From positions 62,001-126,000 of the IMG/VR virus record IMGVR_UViG_3300020442_000008: DNA of 64,000 bases, one strand, 5' to 3'. A model generated the notes under the pieces. That model ran no database searches, was not told where the DNA came from, and was given only the letters and a program-made list of their open reading frames with translations. Made by a program: the position numbers and the translations under genes. Position 1 is the stretch's first letter. Each line of letters begins with the position of its first letter. Positions 55,308 through 63,868 of the stretch are shown here, one piece after another. The stretch comes from a virus.

Positions 55308-55763
55308 TTATTTAAGCAAATTCAGTAATTTTGTATCTATTGGATTTGGTAAAACTGATAGTTGTGATTTTTTAAACCATCCAGACTCTGTGTGTTCGTA
55401 GCATAAGTCTGGAGTTAATATGTCGTCTACTTCATATTTAAATATAGCTAACCTTTCTACTGTATCGACATACTTGAAGTTTTTCACTGGAAAATCAAAA
55501 CCAGTTTCTTCTTTAAGTTCTCTTGCGGCGCATTGTAATGGCGTCTCACCTTTTTCTATTGAACCACAAAAACAGGACCAATACCCTGCATATGGCGGCG
55601 GCTGATTAGAGTAGGGGCAGATTTCTATTCTTCTTGCGAGTAGTACCAGCCCCTTATGGGTTACTACTGTTCCTGCGTAAAGTGGCGTTTTAGAGCTCAA
55701 ACTCTCCTGAGCATTGCCATTTGGGGCAACCTTCGTATGATCTTTTTTCAATTCTTTTTTCAT
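55308..55763 (-). CDS. NUDIX hydrolase
   Basis: 151 residues. GSIEKGETPLQCAARELKEE at about 85-104, then TGF, is the Nudix box (GX5EX7REUXEEXGU) with all conserved residues. Nudix enzymes cleave nucleoside diphosphates linked to other moieties (e.g. mutagenic nucleotides, NAD, ADP-ribose). The start lies 74 nt inside the preceding nuclease gene. Substrate unknown. Confidence 0.85.
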   Translation of the reverse strand: MKKELKKDHTKVAPNGNAQESLSSKTPLYAGTVVTHKGLVLLARRIEICPYSNQPPPYAGYWSCFCGSIEKGETPLQCAARELKEETGFDFPVKNFKYVDTVERLAIFKYEVDDILTPDLCYEHTESGWFKKSQLSVLPNPIDTKLLNLLK

Positions 55764-56766
55764 CTTTCAACAAATCTTTCAGGGAGTCTTTGTCTTCTTT
55801 ATACACACTTTTTTCTACGTTTCCATCTTTGTCTAAAAGAACGTAATAATCAAAGGGCTTTCTAAAAGCGCATATAAAGGCCCTTATAGGCTTTCCTTCT
55901 TTATCTTTGACCTCCTTCCCTCGACTCATCTTAAAACCGTCTTTACCGCATGCTAGTGGACCTCCAAACGTACCATCCTTTGGGTAGTCTTGGTCTGCTG
56001 CAAAATTATTTTTAGCATCCTGTTCGTCAAAATGATCTATAAAGTTCTGAATGGAAGAGAGTTCGAACTCAAAACCTTCTAATACATCATCGCTTAAAAA
56101 ATCCATAGCAATTCGCCCTGGGCCTGGTTCGTCTAGTAGATTTTTTTCTAAATCAAATTTTAAAAATAAGAACTCGCTAATGCTTTTGTATTCTGGAAAT
56201 AGTTTTTTAACTGCAAGGCAATACATTAGGTCTTGCATGTTGTCTGTAATTTCTTTTCCTTTGAATTTTTGTTTACTGGTCTTGAAATCTCTTATTATTG
56301 CGGTTTTATCTTTATATAAGAAAAGCTTATCTATAAAGCCTCTGATGTTATATTTTTTTCCATCTTCATCTATTGATAGGTTGAAATCTTTTTCTGAATA
56401 TGACTCATCTAGTTCTCCCCCTTCTTCCCCAAAGAAGTCGTAGTTTAATCCATTTAAGGTCATTTTATTTATATCCTCAAGATTTTCTGCATCGTTGACA
56501 TTTAATCTTCTGGCGTGTTTTTGCACCATCCTTGCGATAGATTCGACACACCAAATTGATTTATGTTTTAGTATTTCTTGAATATATTTTTGGTGACGTG
56601 GGTTGCCTAATACTTCGAAAATCAAATGACAAATCCAGCCCTTGCTTGCCCCATCGTTACTCTTGTCTGGAAGTTTTAGTATATATTTACACCAATATGT
56701 CCAGGAGCACTGTTGTGCTGTTTTAATCCTGCTCGCAGAAAGGAAGATTTTTTTCTTTTCGATCAT
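55690..56766 (-). CDS. RecB/Cas4-type PD-(D/E)XK nuclease
   Basis: 358 residues. N-terminal FLSASRIKTAQQCSWTYWCK (CxxxxxxY type), then DKLFLYKDKTAIIRDFKTSK (the D-x(n)-E/D-x-K core with GTSK-like end), and QDLMYCLAVKKLFPEY. This is the PDDEXK_1/Cas4-RecB exonuclease family. Likely processes phage DNA ends in recombination. Next to primase and RecA genes. Confidence 0.85.
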   Translation of the reverse strand: MIEKKKIFLSASRIKTAQQCSWTYWCKYILKLPDKSNDGASKGWICHLIFEVLGNPRHQKYIQEILKHKSIWCVESIARMVQKHARRLNVNDAENLEDINKMTLNGLNYDFFGEEGGELDESYSEKDFNLSIDEDGKKYNIRGFIDKLFLYKDKTAIIRDFKTSKQKFKGKEITDNMQDLMYCLAVKKLFPEYKSISEFLFLKFDLEKNLLDEPGPGRIAMDFLSDDVLEGFEFELSSIQNFIDHFDEQDAKNNFAADQDYPKDGTFGGPLACGKDGFKMSRGKEVKDKEGKPIRAFICAFRKPFDYYVLLDKDGNVEKSVYKEDKDSLKDLLKDEKRIEKRSYEGCPKWQCSGEFEL

Positions 56767-57812
56767 TTAATAAATTTAATTTTTTTAGAGAGGTTTTGAG
56801 AAAGCTTGCCTTCACTCCTTAGTTTTTCGCAGGCATCTTTAATTTTGGGAATTTGGTCGATTTCTAGGCAGGTGCTTAATTTTTTTGACCAGTTATCAAA
56901 ATCCTCTGCACCCATGTCTCCAAAGTCTGACTGTGTGGGTAGGCATATTTTAATCGAGTCAGGAGAAAATAGAGTTGTCAGTTTTAGGAAATTTTTAAAG
57001 CAGGCATTCATGCCCCTGTTTTCTGTAGAAGTAAAATCGTTATTTAGTGATAGCACTATATTTTTTGTTGGTAATGAAACTAGGGATGTCGACAGCTTGC
57101 TTGAAATGTCTAAGCCAAAGGAGACTAATACATTATGGTATCCATTTTGTTTTAGGTTTAAAAGGTCACCTATACTTTCTACTATGATGACATAATTCTT
57201 TTCTTCTATATAACCCAGGGTTTTTTTATCTGTATGGAGGGGGTATATCCAGTTTGTCTTTCTACCTATATGCTTCCATTTTGGACGGTTTGTATTTGTC
57301 TGTTTGGACATATCTCTACCAGAAAAACCGTGAATTAATTCGTTTTCGTTAAAAATTGGAAATACGAATCTTTGATTTAACTGTCCAGTGCTAGCTAGGC
57401 CTCCTTTTAAATCTTTTAGTATATCTGTTGATATGCCTTTATCGTTATAAAACTTATAATGTGGTAAAAGTCGATCTAGAATATTTAAATCGTAAGTCTC
57501 TTCGACCTGAAGTTTTGGGGCGGAAGATTTAGTTATGGTAGTAAAACCTATGGAATCTTCAAGGTTTCCATCGATGTATTTTCCAATTTCCTTTGGGTCG
57601 TTAGTACCAAGTGTGATTTCTACTAACCTCGAAAAAGGAGACCAAGGGGTGTTTTCTACATAATCTTTCCAGATGCCTTTATCTTTATATATCTGAATTG
57701 CAGTCTGATTATCTCCATTCCTGAAAATAGCGTTAGTCTGCCAATAAGAACCTCGGTCGTTTAATTTAAAACCAAGCGCGAGTAACGATTCTTTAATTTT
57801 TTCTGAATTCAT
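56763..57812 (-). CDS. DnaG-type primase core (TOPRIM)
   Basis: 349 residues. FPIFNENELIHGFSGRDMSK (about 165-184) is the primase RNA-polymerase-domain core, and VIIVESIGDLLNLKQNGYHN, then VLVSFGLDIS and SLNNDF give a TOPRIM fold with Glu and Asp. The N-terminal domain has no zinc-binding Cys cluster. Synthesises RNA primers. The ATG overlaps the previous stop by 4 nt; the next gene overlaps likewise. Confidence 0.8.
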   Translation of the reverse strand: MNSEKIKESLLALGFKLNDRGSYWQTNAIFRNGDNQTAIQIYKDKGIWKDYVENTPWSPFSRLVEITLGTNDPKEIGKYIDGNLEDSIGFTTITKSSAPKLQVEETYDLNILDRLLPHYKFYNDKGISTDILKDLKGGLASTGQLNQRFVFPIFNENELIHGFSGRDMSKQTNTNRPKWKHIGRKTNWIYPLHTDKKTLGYIEEKNYVIIVESIGDLLNLKQNGYHNVLVSFGLDISSKLSTSLVSLPTKNIVLSLNNDFTSTENRGMNACFKNFLKLTTLFSPDSIKICLPTQSDFGDMGAEDFDNWSKKLSTCLEIDQIPKIKDACEKLRSEGKLSQNLSKKIKFIK

Positions 57813-59329
57813 GAAAACTGCGGAGCTTCAAAGAAATTATTACCATTTTCTGCCTCGATATCATTAAGATCCATATTGTCGGCCAGGTCTTTCAAGTCAC
57901 CCTTGTCTGTTACATTAAAATTATTTATTTCTAAATTTATAGAGTTTTTTCTTCTAGAACCATCTGGCATTTCTACGGGGGTTAATGCCCTGTATACATC
58001 GGGACCTAGGTGTCTATGTTTTATGCACGTCAACCTATGTGTTCCAAAATCTGCAGGTTCATTCTGTAATTCGTCTAGAGTTTTTTGCCTTAAGCTTAAT
58101 AGGTGAGATGAGAATTGAATAATTCTATCACTCAAAGAAACTATACTTTCATCATCAACGATGGAATCAGAGTTTCTATTGCCAACTATACCTGACCTGT
58201 TACTTTGAACACTGGTCATCATGGCAATCATGGGCTCACCCTCAAATACAATTTCCTTCTGGACTAATCTTTTGAATTTATCAACCATTTCGCCAACTAC
58301 TTGCCATTCGGTTTTGGTGTTAAATTTTTCAAAAGTAGTTTTAATATAGTCAAAGCTTAATATCATTCTATTCCCCCTTCCAACTTTTGAGTAGTAGAAC
58401 CTTTTAACTACATTAATCATATTGTCCACTGACATTCCTCCTACGTTATAATAGTAGAATTTCATATCTTTAACTTGAGCCAATGCTTGCCTCATTTTTT
58501 TAACAACTTCTTCCCCTGCTCTTCTCCATTTTCCTGTTTCAATTAGGTGCAATTGCACTCCTGATAGGGCGGCACACTGCCTGTTCATGATTTCTTCCTT
58601 ACTCATTTCCCCATTATCAAAATGAAGAACTGGAACATTTTTGTAAGCCATTGATGTCTTCGTGCAGAAGTCCATGCAAAATTGAGTCTTACCTACGCCA
58701 GACCTTGCGACGATAACAGTGATATTTCCTGGCCTAAGCAAAGAACCGTAAAGGTTATTTATTGTTTGGTGAGGCCCCATGAATCCATATTCTTCTACTG
58801 GGTTTTCTCCACGCTCCTCGATGACATCTTCCATCTCTTCAAATATATTAACTGGAAGGTCGTCTCCTTCTTGGAATAGATCTACTTTTTTATTGTAAAT
58901 CTCGTCTGCGGTTTCTACGATCTCTGAATAAGTTGCTGTATTTGGTAGCTCCTGTATCTTTTTGGACATTTCTTCTGAGGCACTGCAAAGTGTCCGCTTT
59001 ACTGTTAGTTTCTTTAATTCTCTTGCAGAAACTATTAGAGAGTCTTCCGAAACCCTCCTCATGGATAGTGCTTTAATATAGTCAAAGATATTTAAGTTAT
59101 CTTCAAATGATATCCCTAAGGAATTAACTCTTTCTGCAAGGATAATCTCATCAATCTTTTCTCCAGAAGATAAAGCCTGTCTGAGAACACAGAATATGGT
59201 TTTATTTACCTGGCTGGATAAATCGAAGAAATCTTCTTCAGAGATAAATGGTGCGATCTCGGCATACGCTCCGGGAAATTTTATTAAGCCCGCTAAAAGT
59301 TGTTGTTCGCATTCGTAGGAATATATCAT
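57809..59329 (-). CDS. dnaB: replicative DnaB-type helicase
   Basis: 506 residues. N-terminal EQQLLAGLIKFPGAYAEIAP, RecA-like core with Walker A ARSGVGKT (208-215), and LSFDYIKTTF (Walker B). DnaB-family 5'-3' helicase of the replication fork. Promoter at 59339-59367. Confidence 0.9.
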   Translation of the reverse strand: MIYSYECEQQLLAGLIKFPGAYAEIAPFISEEDFFDLSSQVNKTIFCVLRQALSSGEKIDEIILAERVNSLGISFEDNLNIFDYIKALSMRRVSEDSLIVSARELKKLTVKRTLCSASEEMSKKIQELPNTATYSEIVETADEIYNKKVDLFQEGDDLPVNIFEEMEDVIEERGENPVEEYGFMGPHQTINNLYGSLLRPGNITVIVARSGVGKTQFCMDFCTKTSMAYKNVPVLHFDNGEMSKEEIMNRQCAALSGVQLHLIETGKWRRAGEEVVKKMRQALAQVKDMKFYYYNVGGMSVDNMINVVKRFYYSKVGRGNRMILSFDYIKTTFEKFNTKTEWQVVGEMVDKFKRLVQKEIVFEGEPMIAMMTSVQSNRSGIVGNRNSDSIVDDESIVSLSDRIIQFSSHLLSLRQKTLDELQNEPADFGTHRLTCIKHRHLGPDVYRALTPVEMPDGSRRKNSINLEINNFNVTDKGDLKDLADNMDLNDIEAENGNNFFEAPQFS

Positions 59330-59338
59330 ATGTTTTAT

Positions 59339-59367
59339 AATATAACAGCTATGGCTGTTTTTGTCAA
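59339..59367 (-). promoter_or_regulatory. sigma70-like promoter of the helicase operon
   Basis: TTGACA at 59362-59367, 17 nt, TATATT at 59339-59344; 9 nt to the ATG at 59329. Confidence 0.75.
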
Positions 59368-59378
59368 GGAATTAAGTC

Positions 59379-59636
59379 TTATTCCCCAGGATTAATATCT
59401 GGTCTTGTGAGCATAGAACACTCTTCGAGGTAGTCTTCTGCAGCCTTCCTTAAGCCCATATCTATGACTGCTGAGCATGATTGAGAAATTATCTGAGGTG
59501 TTCCAGACTGGTCTGCGAAGATTAAAATAAATCCTTTATTTTCCTCAGACGATCCAGAAAATTCATATATTTGATTCATTAAATTCGCCGGCATGGAGAA
59601 TTCTGGCAAAGAATCTGGATTGATACCGTCACTCAT
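59379..59636 (-). CDS. hypothetical protein, 85 aa
   Basis: MSDGINPDSLPEFSMPANLM start at 59636; a GTGTA box is 10 nt upstream. Alpha/beta (GFILIFADQSGTPQIISQSC). Not recognised. Confidence 0.6.
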   Translation of the reverse strand: MSDGINPDSLPEFSMPANLMNQIYEFSGSSEENKGFILIFADQSGTPQIISQSCSAVIDMGLRKAAEDYLEECSMLTRPDINPGE

Positions 59637-60042
59637 CACATTTAATTACACTAGAAATTTTCTTTTTTGAGATTTCATCATCATAATATATCTCAACTAG
59701 CTTGATATCGTTTTTCTCGCAAAACTCTCTTTTCTGGTGATCTCTTCTTAATTGAGAGATGTAGTTTGCTTTATTTTTGCCATGAAAGAAAGGTGTGTAT
59801 TTTGTATGCTGTTTACCCTGAACTTCTATCGCTATTTTTTTTGTAGCATTATAGAAATCCAAAGTTAACTTTGAGCCTGCTACGGGAAATTCTTCGAATA
59901 CAACATGATTACCCCACAGTTCTTTTAGTATTTTTTTGACAGCGAATTGTATTTTGCTTCTACTAGGGCCGTTCCATTTTATTTTATACTTGTGGGATTT
60001 AGGTACTCTTTTGAGCACCCCGAATAAAGTCTTAAACTGCAT
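59629..60042 (-). CDS. Vsr/HJR-type PD-(D/E)XK endonuclease
   Basis: 137 residues. LDFYNATKKIAIEVQGKQHT, then HQKREFCEKNDIKLVEIYYD match the restriction-endonuclease-like fold with D...ExQ core used by Vsr and some Holliday-junction resolvases. Sits between the RecA and helicase genes; likely a recombination or repair nuclease. Overlaps RecA by 11 nt. Confidence 0.75.
   Translation of the reverse strand: MQFKTLFGVLKRVPKSHKYKIKWNGPSRSKIQFAVKKILKELWGNHVVFEEFPVAGSKLTLDFYNATKKIAIEVQGKQHTKYTPFFHGKNKANYISQLRRDHQKREFCEKNDIKLVEIYYDDEISKKKISSVIKCDE
59637..59651 (-). promoter_or_regulatory. GTGTA box, second promoter class
   Basis: - strand GTGTA at 59647-59651, 10 nt to the ATG at 59636. Confidence 0.4.
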
Positions 60043-61123
60043 CGCTAAATTTCTTAAACTCTCCGTATAAAAAATTAGATAGACTTTCGTTTGATTCTAG
60101 ATAGGTTAGTAGCTTTTGTTCTCCTTGAAATTTGCTTTCGTATTCAATTGAATTACTTTCCAGTTCTGCAATAAGTTCTTCTGAAAAAGATATCCATGCT
60201 CCCTTTTTTACTGCCATTTGAAATGCGAACATCATATCTAGAACTTCCTTTTCTTTCCATACAGAATTACCCCCAGTCCTGCCATACCTTATTGGGTATC
60301 TGACTTGCGCCCCGGTCTTTTCATTGACGCTTTTACGAAATCTAATTTTACAATAATGCCCTATCGGGTCTCCCTTGTCCTCTATTCTTGTAGCAGAAGG
60401 GTTTGAGAACATTATATCTGAGGTATATCTTTCTTCAAATTCTAAAATAAAATTGGCGTAATGTTTTACTGCGTTACCTCCAGCTTGTTTGGTTTTGGGT
60501 CCACCTCTAGATGCATAGGGGTTGGTTGCAACCTCCACCCTAACTTGACTAGTGAGAATCATTAGATGTCCCATTTTGCTGACGGGTAGTACCATTTTCT
60601 TCAAGAAAACAGAAGTTATTAACGCTCCTCCGGCGACCTGCTCTGGTTCGTCAAAGCCTTTTTCTAGATCATTTATTCTACAGAGTGCGTCAACACTATC
60701 TATTATAAACATATACTTTCTTTCGTCCTTGTTTTCCATTACTAGGTTTCTGACTAGTTCAAAAACCTTTTCGAACACATTGCAATCAAATACGAAAAAA
60801 CGATTAGGGTCTGTATCTACCCCACTTCTTTCTAGTATATTTTGGCTGAGCCTTCCTTCAGATTTAACTACTACAACCATGGCTTTTTCTCCGAAATGAT
60901 CTTGGAAATTTTTAGCAAAAGATAGGGCACAGCTAGTCTTCCCTCCTTCGTTGACTCCCGTAAACCTATGTGCTCCTGATGTTAAACCTCCACCCATGGC
61001 GATATCTAAGTTTAAACTTCCAGAGGGTATTTTGTAGTTAAGTTCTTCAAAGTTATTGAAGTGGTATTTCTTGTTGTTTTTATCGTTTAAAAACTGCTCT
61101 ATTTGTTCTTGCGTACTATTCAT
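60032..61123 (-). CDS. recA: RecA/UvsX-type recombinase
   Basis: 363 residues. Walker A GVNEGGKT (56-63), then FIIDSVDALCRINDLEKGFD and VRVEVATNPYASRGGPKTKQ (DNA-binding L2), GGNAVKHYANFILEF. Homologous-recombination strand exchange; phage forms are UvsX-like. Central member of the recombination/replication operon. Confidence 0.9.
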   Translation of the reverse strand: MNSTQEQIEQFLNDKNNKKYHFNNFEELNYKIPSGSLNLDIAMGGGLTSGAHRFTGVNEGGKTSCALSFAKNFQDHFGEKAMVVVVKSEGRLSQNILERSGVDTDPNRFFVFDCNVFEKVFELVRNLVMENKDERKYMFIIDSVDALCRINDLEKGFDEPEQVAGGALITSVFLKKMVLPVSKMGHLMILTSQVRVEVATNPYASRGGPKTKQAGGNAVKHYANFILEFEERYTSDIMFSNPSATRIEDKGDPIGHYCKIRFRKSVNEKTGAQVRYPIRYGRTGGNSVWKEKEVLDMMFAFQMAVKKGAWISFSEELIAELESNSIEYESKFQGEQKLLTYLESNESLSNFLYGEFKKFSDAV

Positions 61124-61436
61124 TTAAAAAATCTTTTATGTTTTTTGGTTTTTTTTCAATTTGTTTATCTTCTCCCCAAGAAAAGGAAAACGTATCTTGC
61201 TTCTCTTGGTCTTGTATGTAGTTTCTATATTTTAACGAAAGAATGTTGGCGCCTTTCTTTGTCTTGAAGAAAAATAGGCTTGTTATCTCAAAGTCAAAAC
61301 TAACGTTGTTCCAGAATAACTCTTCTGGGTATAGTTTGATTAAGCTTTTAAGTATTGATACTTGCTTGAAGTAAGCTTGAGAGCTTACAATTAGATCTTT
61401 TGAAATAAGTCTTTCTACAATCTTTCTCTTATTCAC
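61116..61436 (-). CDS. hypothetical protein, 106 aa
   Basis: Not recognised. GTG start with a -10 exactly 6 nt upstream, so leaderless even in the replication block. Mixed alpha/beta, basic N-terminus. Overlaps RecA by 8 nt. Confidence 0.65.
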   Translation of the reverse strand: MNKRKIVERLISKDLIVSSQAYFKQVSILKSLIKLYPEELFWNNVSFDFEITSLFFFKTKKGANILSLKYRNYIQDQEKQDTFSFSWGEDKQIEKKPKNIKDFLNE

Positions 61437-61442
61437 GAGTTG

Positions 61443-61471
61443 AGTATAGCATATAAATTTTATATAGTCAA
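61443..61471 (-). promoter_or_regulatory. sigma70-like promoter, leaderless, of the RecA operon
   Basis: TTGACT at 61466-61471, 17 nt, TATACT at 61443-61448; 6 nt to the GTG at 61436. Confidence 0.75.
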
Positions 61472-63409
61472 GAAATTATATTTAGGAATATTGTATGTTA
61501 TAAATTTTTTGATGGCTCTCTTGTATTCAAATTCTAGATCTGTTTCATCTTTTACTTCTTTTAATACATTAACAATTTCGTGGAAGTATTGATTTGAAAG
61601 CTTGCAGTGGTTTTCTGGAATAATGAATTGATGTATTCTGTTTCCTTCTTGAATTGATAAAAGCTTGCCAGATTCATGGTCTTGACATATCTCTTGTATG
61701 TTTGTATTCTTTAAGATATCTATTACACTAGATGTATCTACCGCTTTTTGGTATGAATCTTCTAAGGATTTAATCATTTCCTCTTTGTCCTTTATTAGTT
61801 CGTTTTGTTTGGAAATTTTTATATTATTCTGATCTATTTGCTTTAGGGCGCTTTTATTTTTACTCTCAATCTGCCTGTTTTCGAGGGTAGATTCTTCAAG
61901 TATTTTTTTTATGTTTTGCATCTTTTCGTATTCTGATTGTTTTTCTTTTTCGAATGAATCTTTTTCTGATGCGTATTTTTCTTGATTTTTCTTTAGCTCA
62001 TCCTGCTTTGGTTTGAGATCTTTGATCGCTAAATCATATTCTGATTGCTGTTTTTCTAATTCTTCTTTAAGGCCAGAAATTGCACTTGATATTTCTTTTT
62101 CTGCAGACTGTTGGTTTTTTACTAGGTTTTTCATATCAGTAAGCTCTTGATCTTTTAGGGATAATTCTTCTTTCTTTTTCCTAAGACTCTCTTCTGATTC
62201 AGCTAGTTCATTTTGATTTTCCTCTACAGATTCATTCATGGACTTACAGGAATCTTTTTTATACGCAAGTTCCTTTTCTGAAGATTTAATCTTTGCGTTG
62301 ATTTCGTCTAAATGTTTTTTTGCTTTCCTATATTCTGGTTGGCTTTTTGGAAGGTACTTTTCAATACTTATATTTGCTGCGATAACCAATAAAATTGCCA
62401 AGGGGTCGAATACTAAAACTAAAATAATGATTACTATTCTCACCGCTTGCGATATATCAAATTCTTTTCCTGTAAAATCTGCAATAGCTTCTGCCACATA
62501 CTTTACAGGTCCGACTTCTGCCTCAAGCTCTCTAGCGCTGTCCTGGAATCCTATTTTTTCAACTTCTAATAAGTCGATTCTTCCATGGGCTTCAGCAATG
62601 TTTTTTGAGAACTCTTCTATTTGGGGTAGTGTGGACGTGTCTTTTTGGCTGCTAAGGTTTCTGAATGATGTAATTTTATCTTCAATTATTTTAATTTTGT
62701 TTTGCGCAGCGCTTCGGAAATTATCTATATTCGAGTTATAGGTTGATATTTTTTGAATTATAGACTCCCTTATTGGCGCTTGTTGGGTTTTTAATTCTTC
62801 AATTTTTTTCTTTTTATTAGAAAATAATCCTCCTGAAGATTTTTCTAGATCTTTTAAGGCTTCGTCTAGCTCTTCTAATTGTTCATTTTGTTGCACAATC
62901 CTGCTTTGTTCAAAGGACATGTCTTTGTTTAATTGCTCTGTAATGTCTTTGATTTTTTGAGTTTCTTGGTCAATGTCTAGTCTTGCAGTACTGGCGGTAC
63001 TAGTGGTACTTTCTTTTAAGGATTGAATTTGTTGTTTTTGCCGCTCTATGTAATCTTTTTCTCTATCTATTTTACTGTCTATAGTCTCGGCCATAGCAAT
63101 AGATCTTTGGGTATTGGTTTCATGCTCAATATGAGCCCTTGATAGAAAACCAAAAATACCCATGCTGGTGATCCCCATTAATACTAAAGTCGCAAAGCTT
63201 AAATAGCTTTTAACTAAAAAGGGTGAACTTTTCCAGTTTCTATGAAGCCATATTGCGGTTACGATTTTACCTATCTCGAGTACTCCACCCATGATGATAA
63301 CGGATGTTATAGAGCCTGGGAAGATCGTGGCCAATCCAATAACGCTAAAATAAGCTGCAACAGCAGATATGCTGAGGGCAGATAATAAATACAATATGCA
63401 GAAAAACAT
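61460..63409 (-). CDS. large membrane coiled-coil protein, 649 aa
   Basis: Membrane segments at about 4-28, 31-55, 66-90 and 322-345, with very long Glu/Lys/Gln coiled coils before and after the last. GVLEIGKIVTAIWLHRNWKS, then TSMGIFGFLSRAHIEHE, recurs in marine phages as a membrane coiled-coil protein of unknown role. May organise replication or virion assembly at the host membrane. Confidence 0.7.
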   Translation of the reverse strand: MFFCILYLLSALSISAVAAYFSVIGLATIFPGSITSVIIMGGVLEIGKIVTAIWLHRNWKSSPFLVKSYLSFATLVLMGITSMGIFGFLSRAHIEHETNTQRSIAMAETIDSKIDREKDYIERQKQQIQSLKESTTSTASTARLDIDQETQKIKDITEQLNKDMSFEQSRIVQQNEQLEELDEALKDLEKSSGGLFSNKKKKIEELKTQQAPIRESIIQKISTYNSNIDNFRSAAQNKIKIIEDKITSFRNLSSQKDTSTLPQIEEFSKNIAEAHGRIDLLEVEKIGFQDSARELEAEVGPVKYVAEAIADFTGKEFDISQAVRIVIIILVLVFDPLAILLVIAANISIEKYLPKSQPEYRKAKKHLDEINAKIKSSEKELAYKKDSCKSMNESVEENQNELAESEESLRKKKEELSLKDQELTDMKNLVKNQQSAEKEISSAISGLKEELEKQQSEYDLAIKDLKPKQDELKKNQEKYASEKDSFEKEKQSEYEKMQNIKKILEESTLENRQIESKNKSALKQIDQNNIKISKQNELIKDKEEMIKSLEDSYQKAVDTSSVIDILKNTNIQEICQDHESGKLLSIQEGNRIHQFIIPENHCKLSNQYFHEIVNVLKEVKDETDLEFEYKRAIKKFITYNIPKYNFLTI

Positions 63410-63633
63410 TACTTTCCTTCTTTGTTTGAGTTTGGGAAAAAGTTAGGGTGTGCTTGTTTGTTGTTTTCACCTAATCCGCTATTACAATTTGAGTAATAAT
63501 GCTCTGTGTTATCGTTACCATAGTATCCTCGATCTCCTTTTTTCTTACTGGGATCGTGCTCAGTTTGGTTTGAATAGTTTGGTTTACTAAGGTTTGATGA
63601 ATTGTTATTGTTCGGGTAATCTATATTACTCAT
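63409..63633 (-). CDS. asparagine-rich small protein, 74 aa
   Basis: Low-complexity Asn/Ser/Tyr/Gly composition, no fold suggested. Its ATG has a GTGTA box 12 nt upstream. The stop overlaps the next gene's start. Confidence 0.5.
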   Translation of the reverse strand: MSNIDYPNNNNSSNLSKPNYSNQTEHDPSKKKGDRGYYGNDNTEHYYSNCNSGLGENNKQAHPNFFPNSNKEGK

Positions 63634-63650
63634 GGCTATAATAATTACAC
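63634..63650 (-). promoter_or_regulatory. GTGTA box, second promoter class
   Basis: - strand GTGTA at 63646-63650, 12 nt to the ATG at 63633. Confidence 0.4.
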
Positions 63651-63651
63651 A

Positions 63652-63846
63652 TTAATCAATGATTTCTAGAACTTCTTCTTTTTTTATATGAAGCTCTTCG
63701 TGTGACTCTTTATCTTGTATTACTACAAAACCCTGCCCGTCCAGTGGTCCTCCAGACTCTTCATATTCATCTATAATAAAACCTTTTCTGTTTTTACCTT
63801 TACATAGATATATGCAGGCTCTAGGATAATCTCCAAAATTTTTCAT
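63652..63846 (-). CDS. hypothetical protein, 64 aa
   Basis: Not recognised. Alpha/beta (KGFIIDEYEESGGPLDGQGF). A GTGTA box is 9 nt upstream of the ATG. Confidence 0.6.
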   Translation of the reverse strand: MKNFGDYPRACIYLCKGKNRKGFIIDEYEESGGPLDGQGFVVIQDKESHEELHIKKEEVLEIID

Positions 63847-63860
63847 GTACGAAGGTACAC
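63847..63860 (-). promoter_or_regulatory. GTGTA box, second promoter class
   Basis: - strand GTGTA at 63856-63860, 9 nt to the ATG at 63846. Confidence 0.45.
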
Positions 63861-63868
63861 TTTATCCT

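Noticed and set aside
62238-62741. 167-codon plus-strand frame
   Set aside because: Antisense to the membrane coiled-coil gene; Ser/Phe-rich from the complement of Glu/Lys codons.
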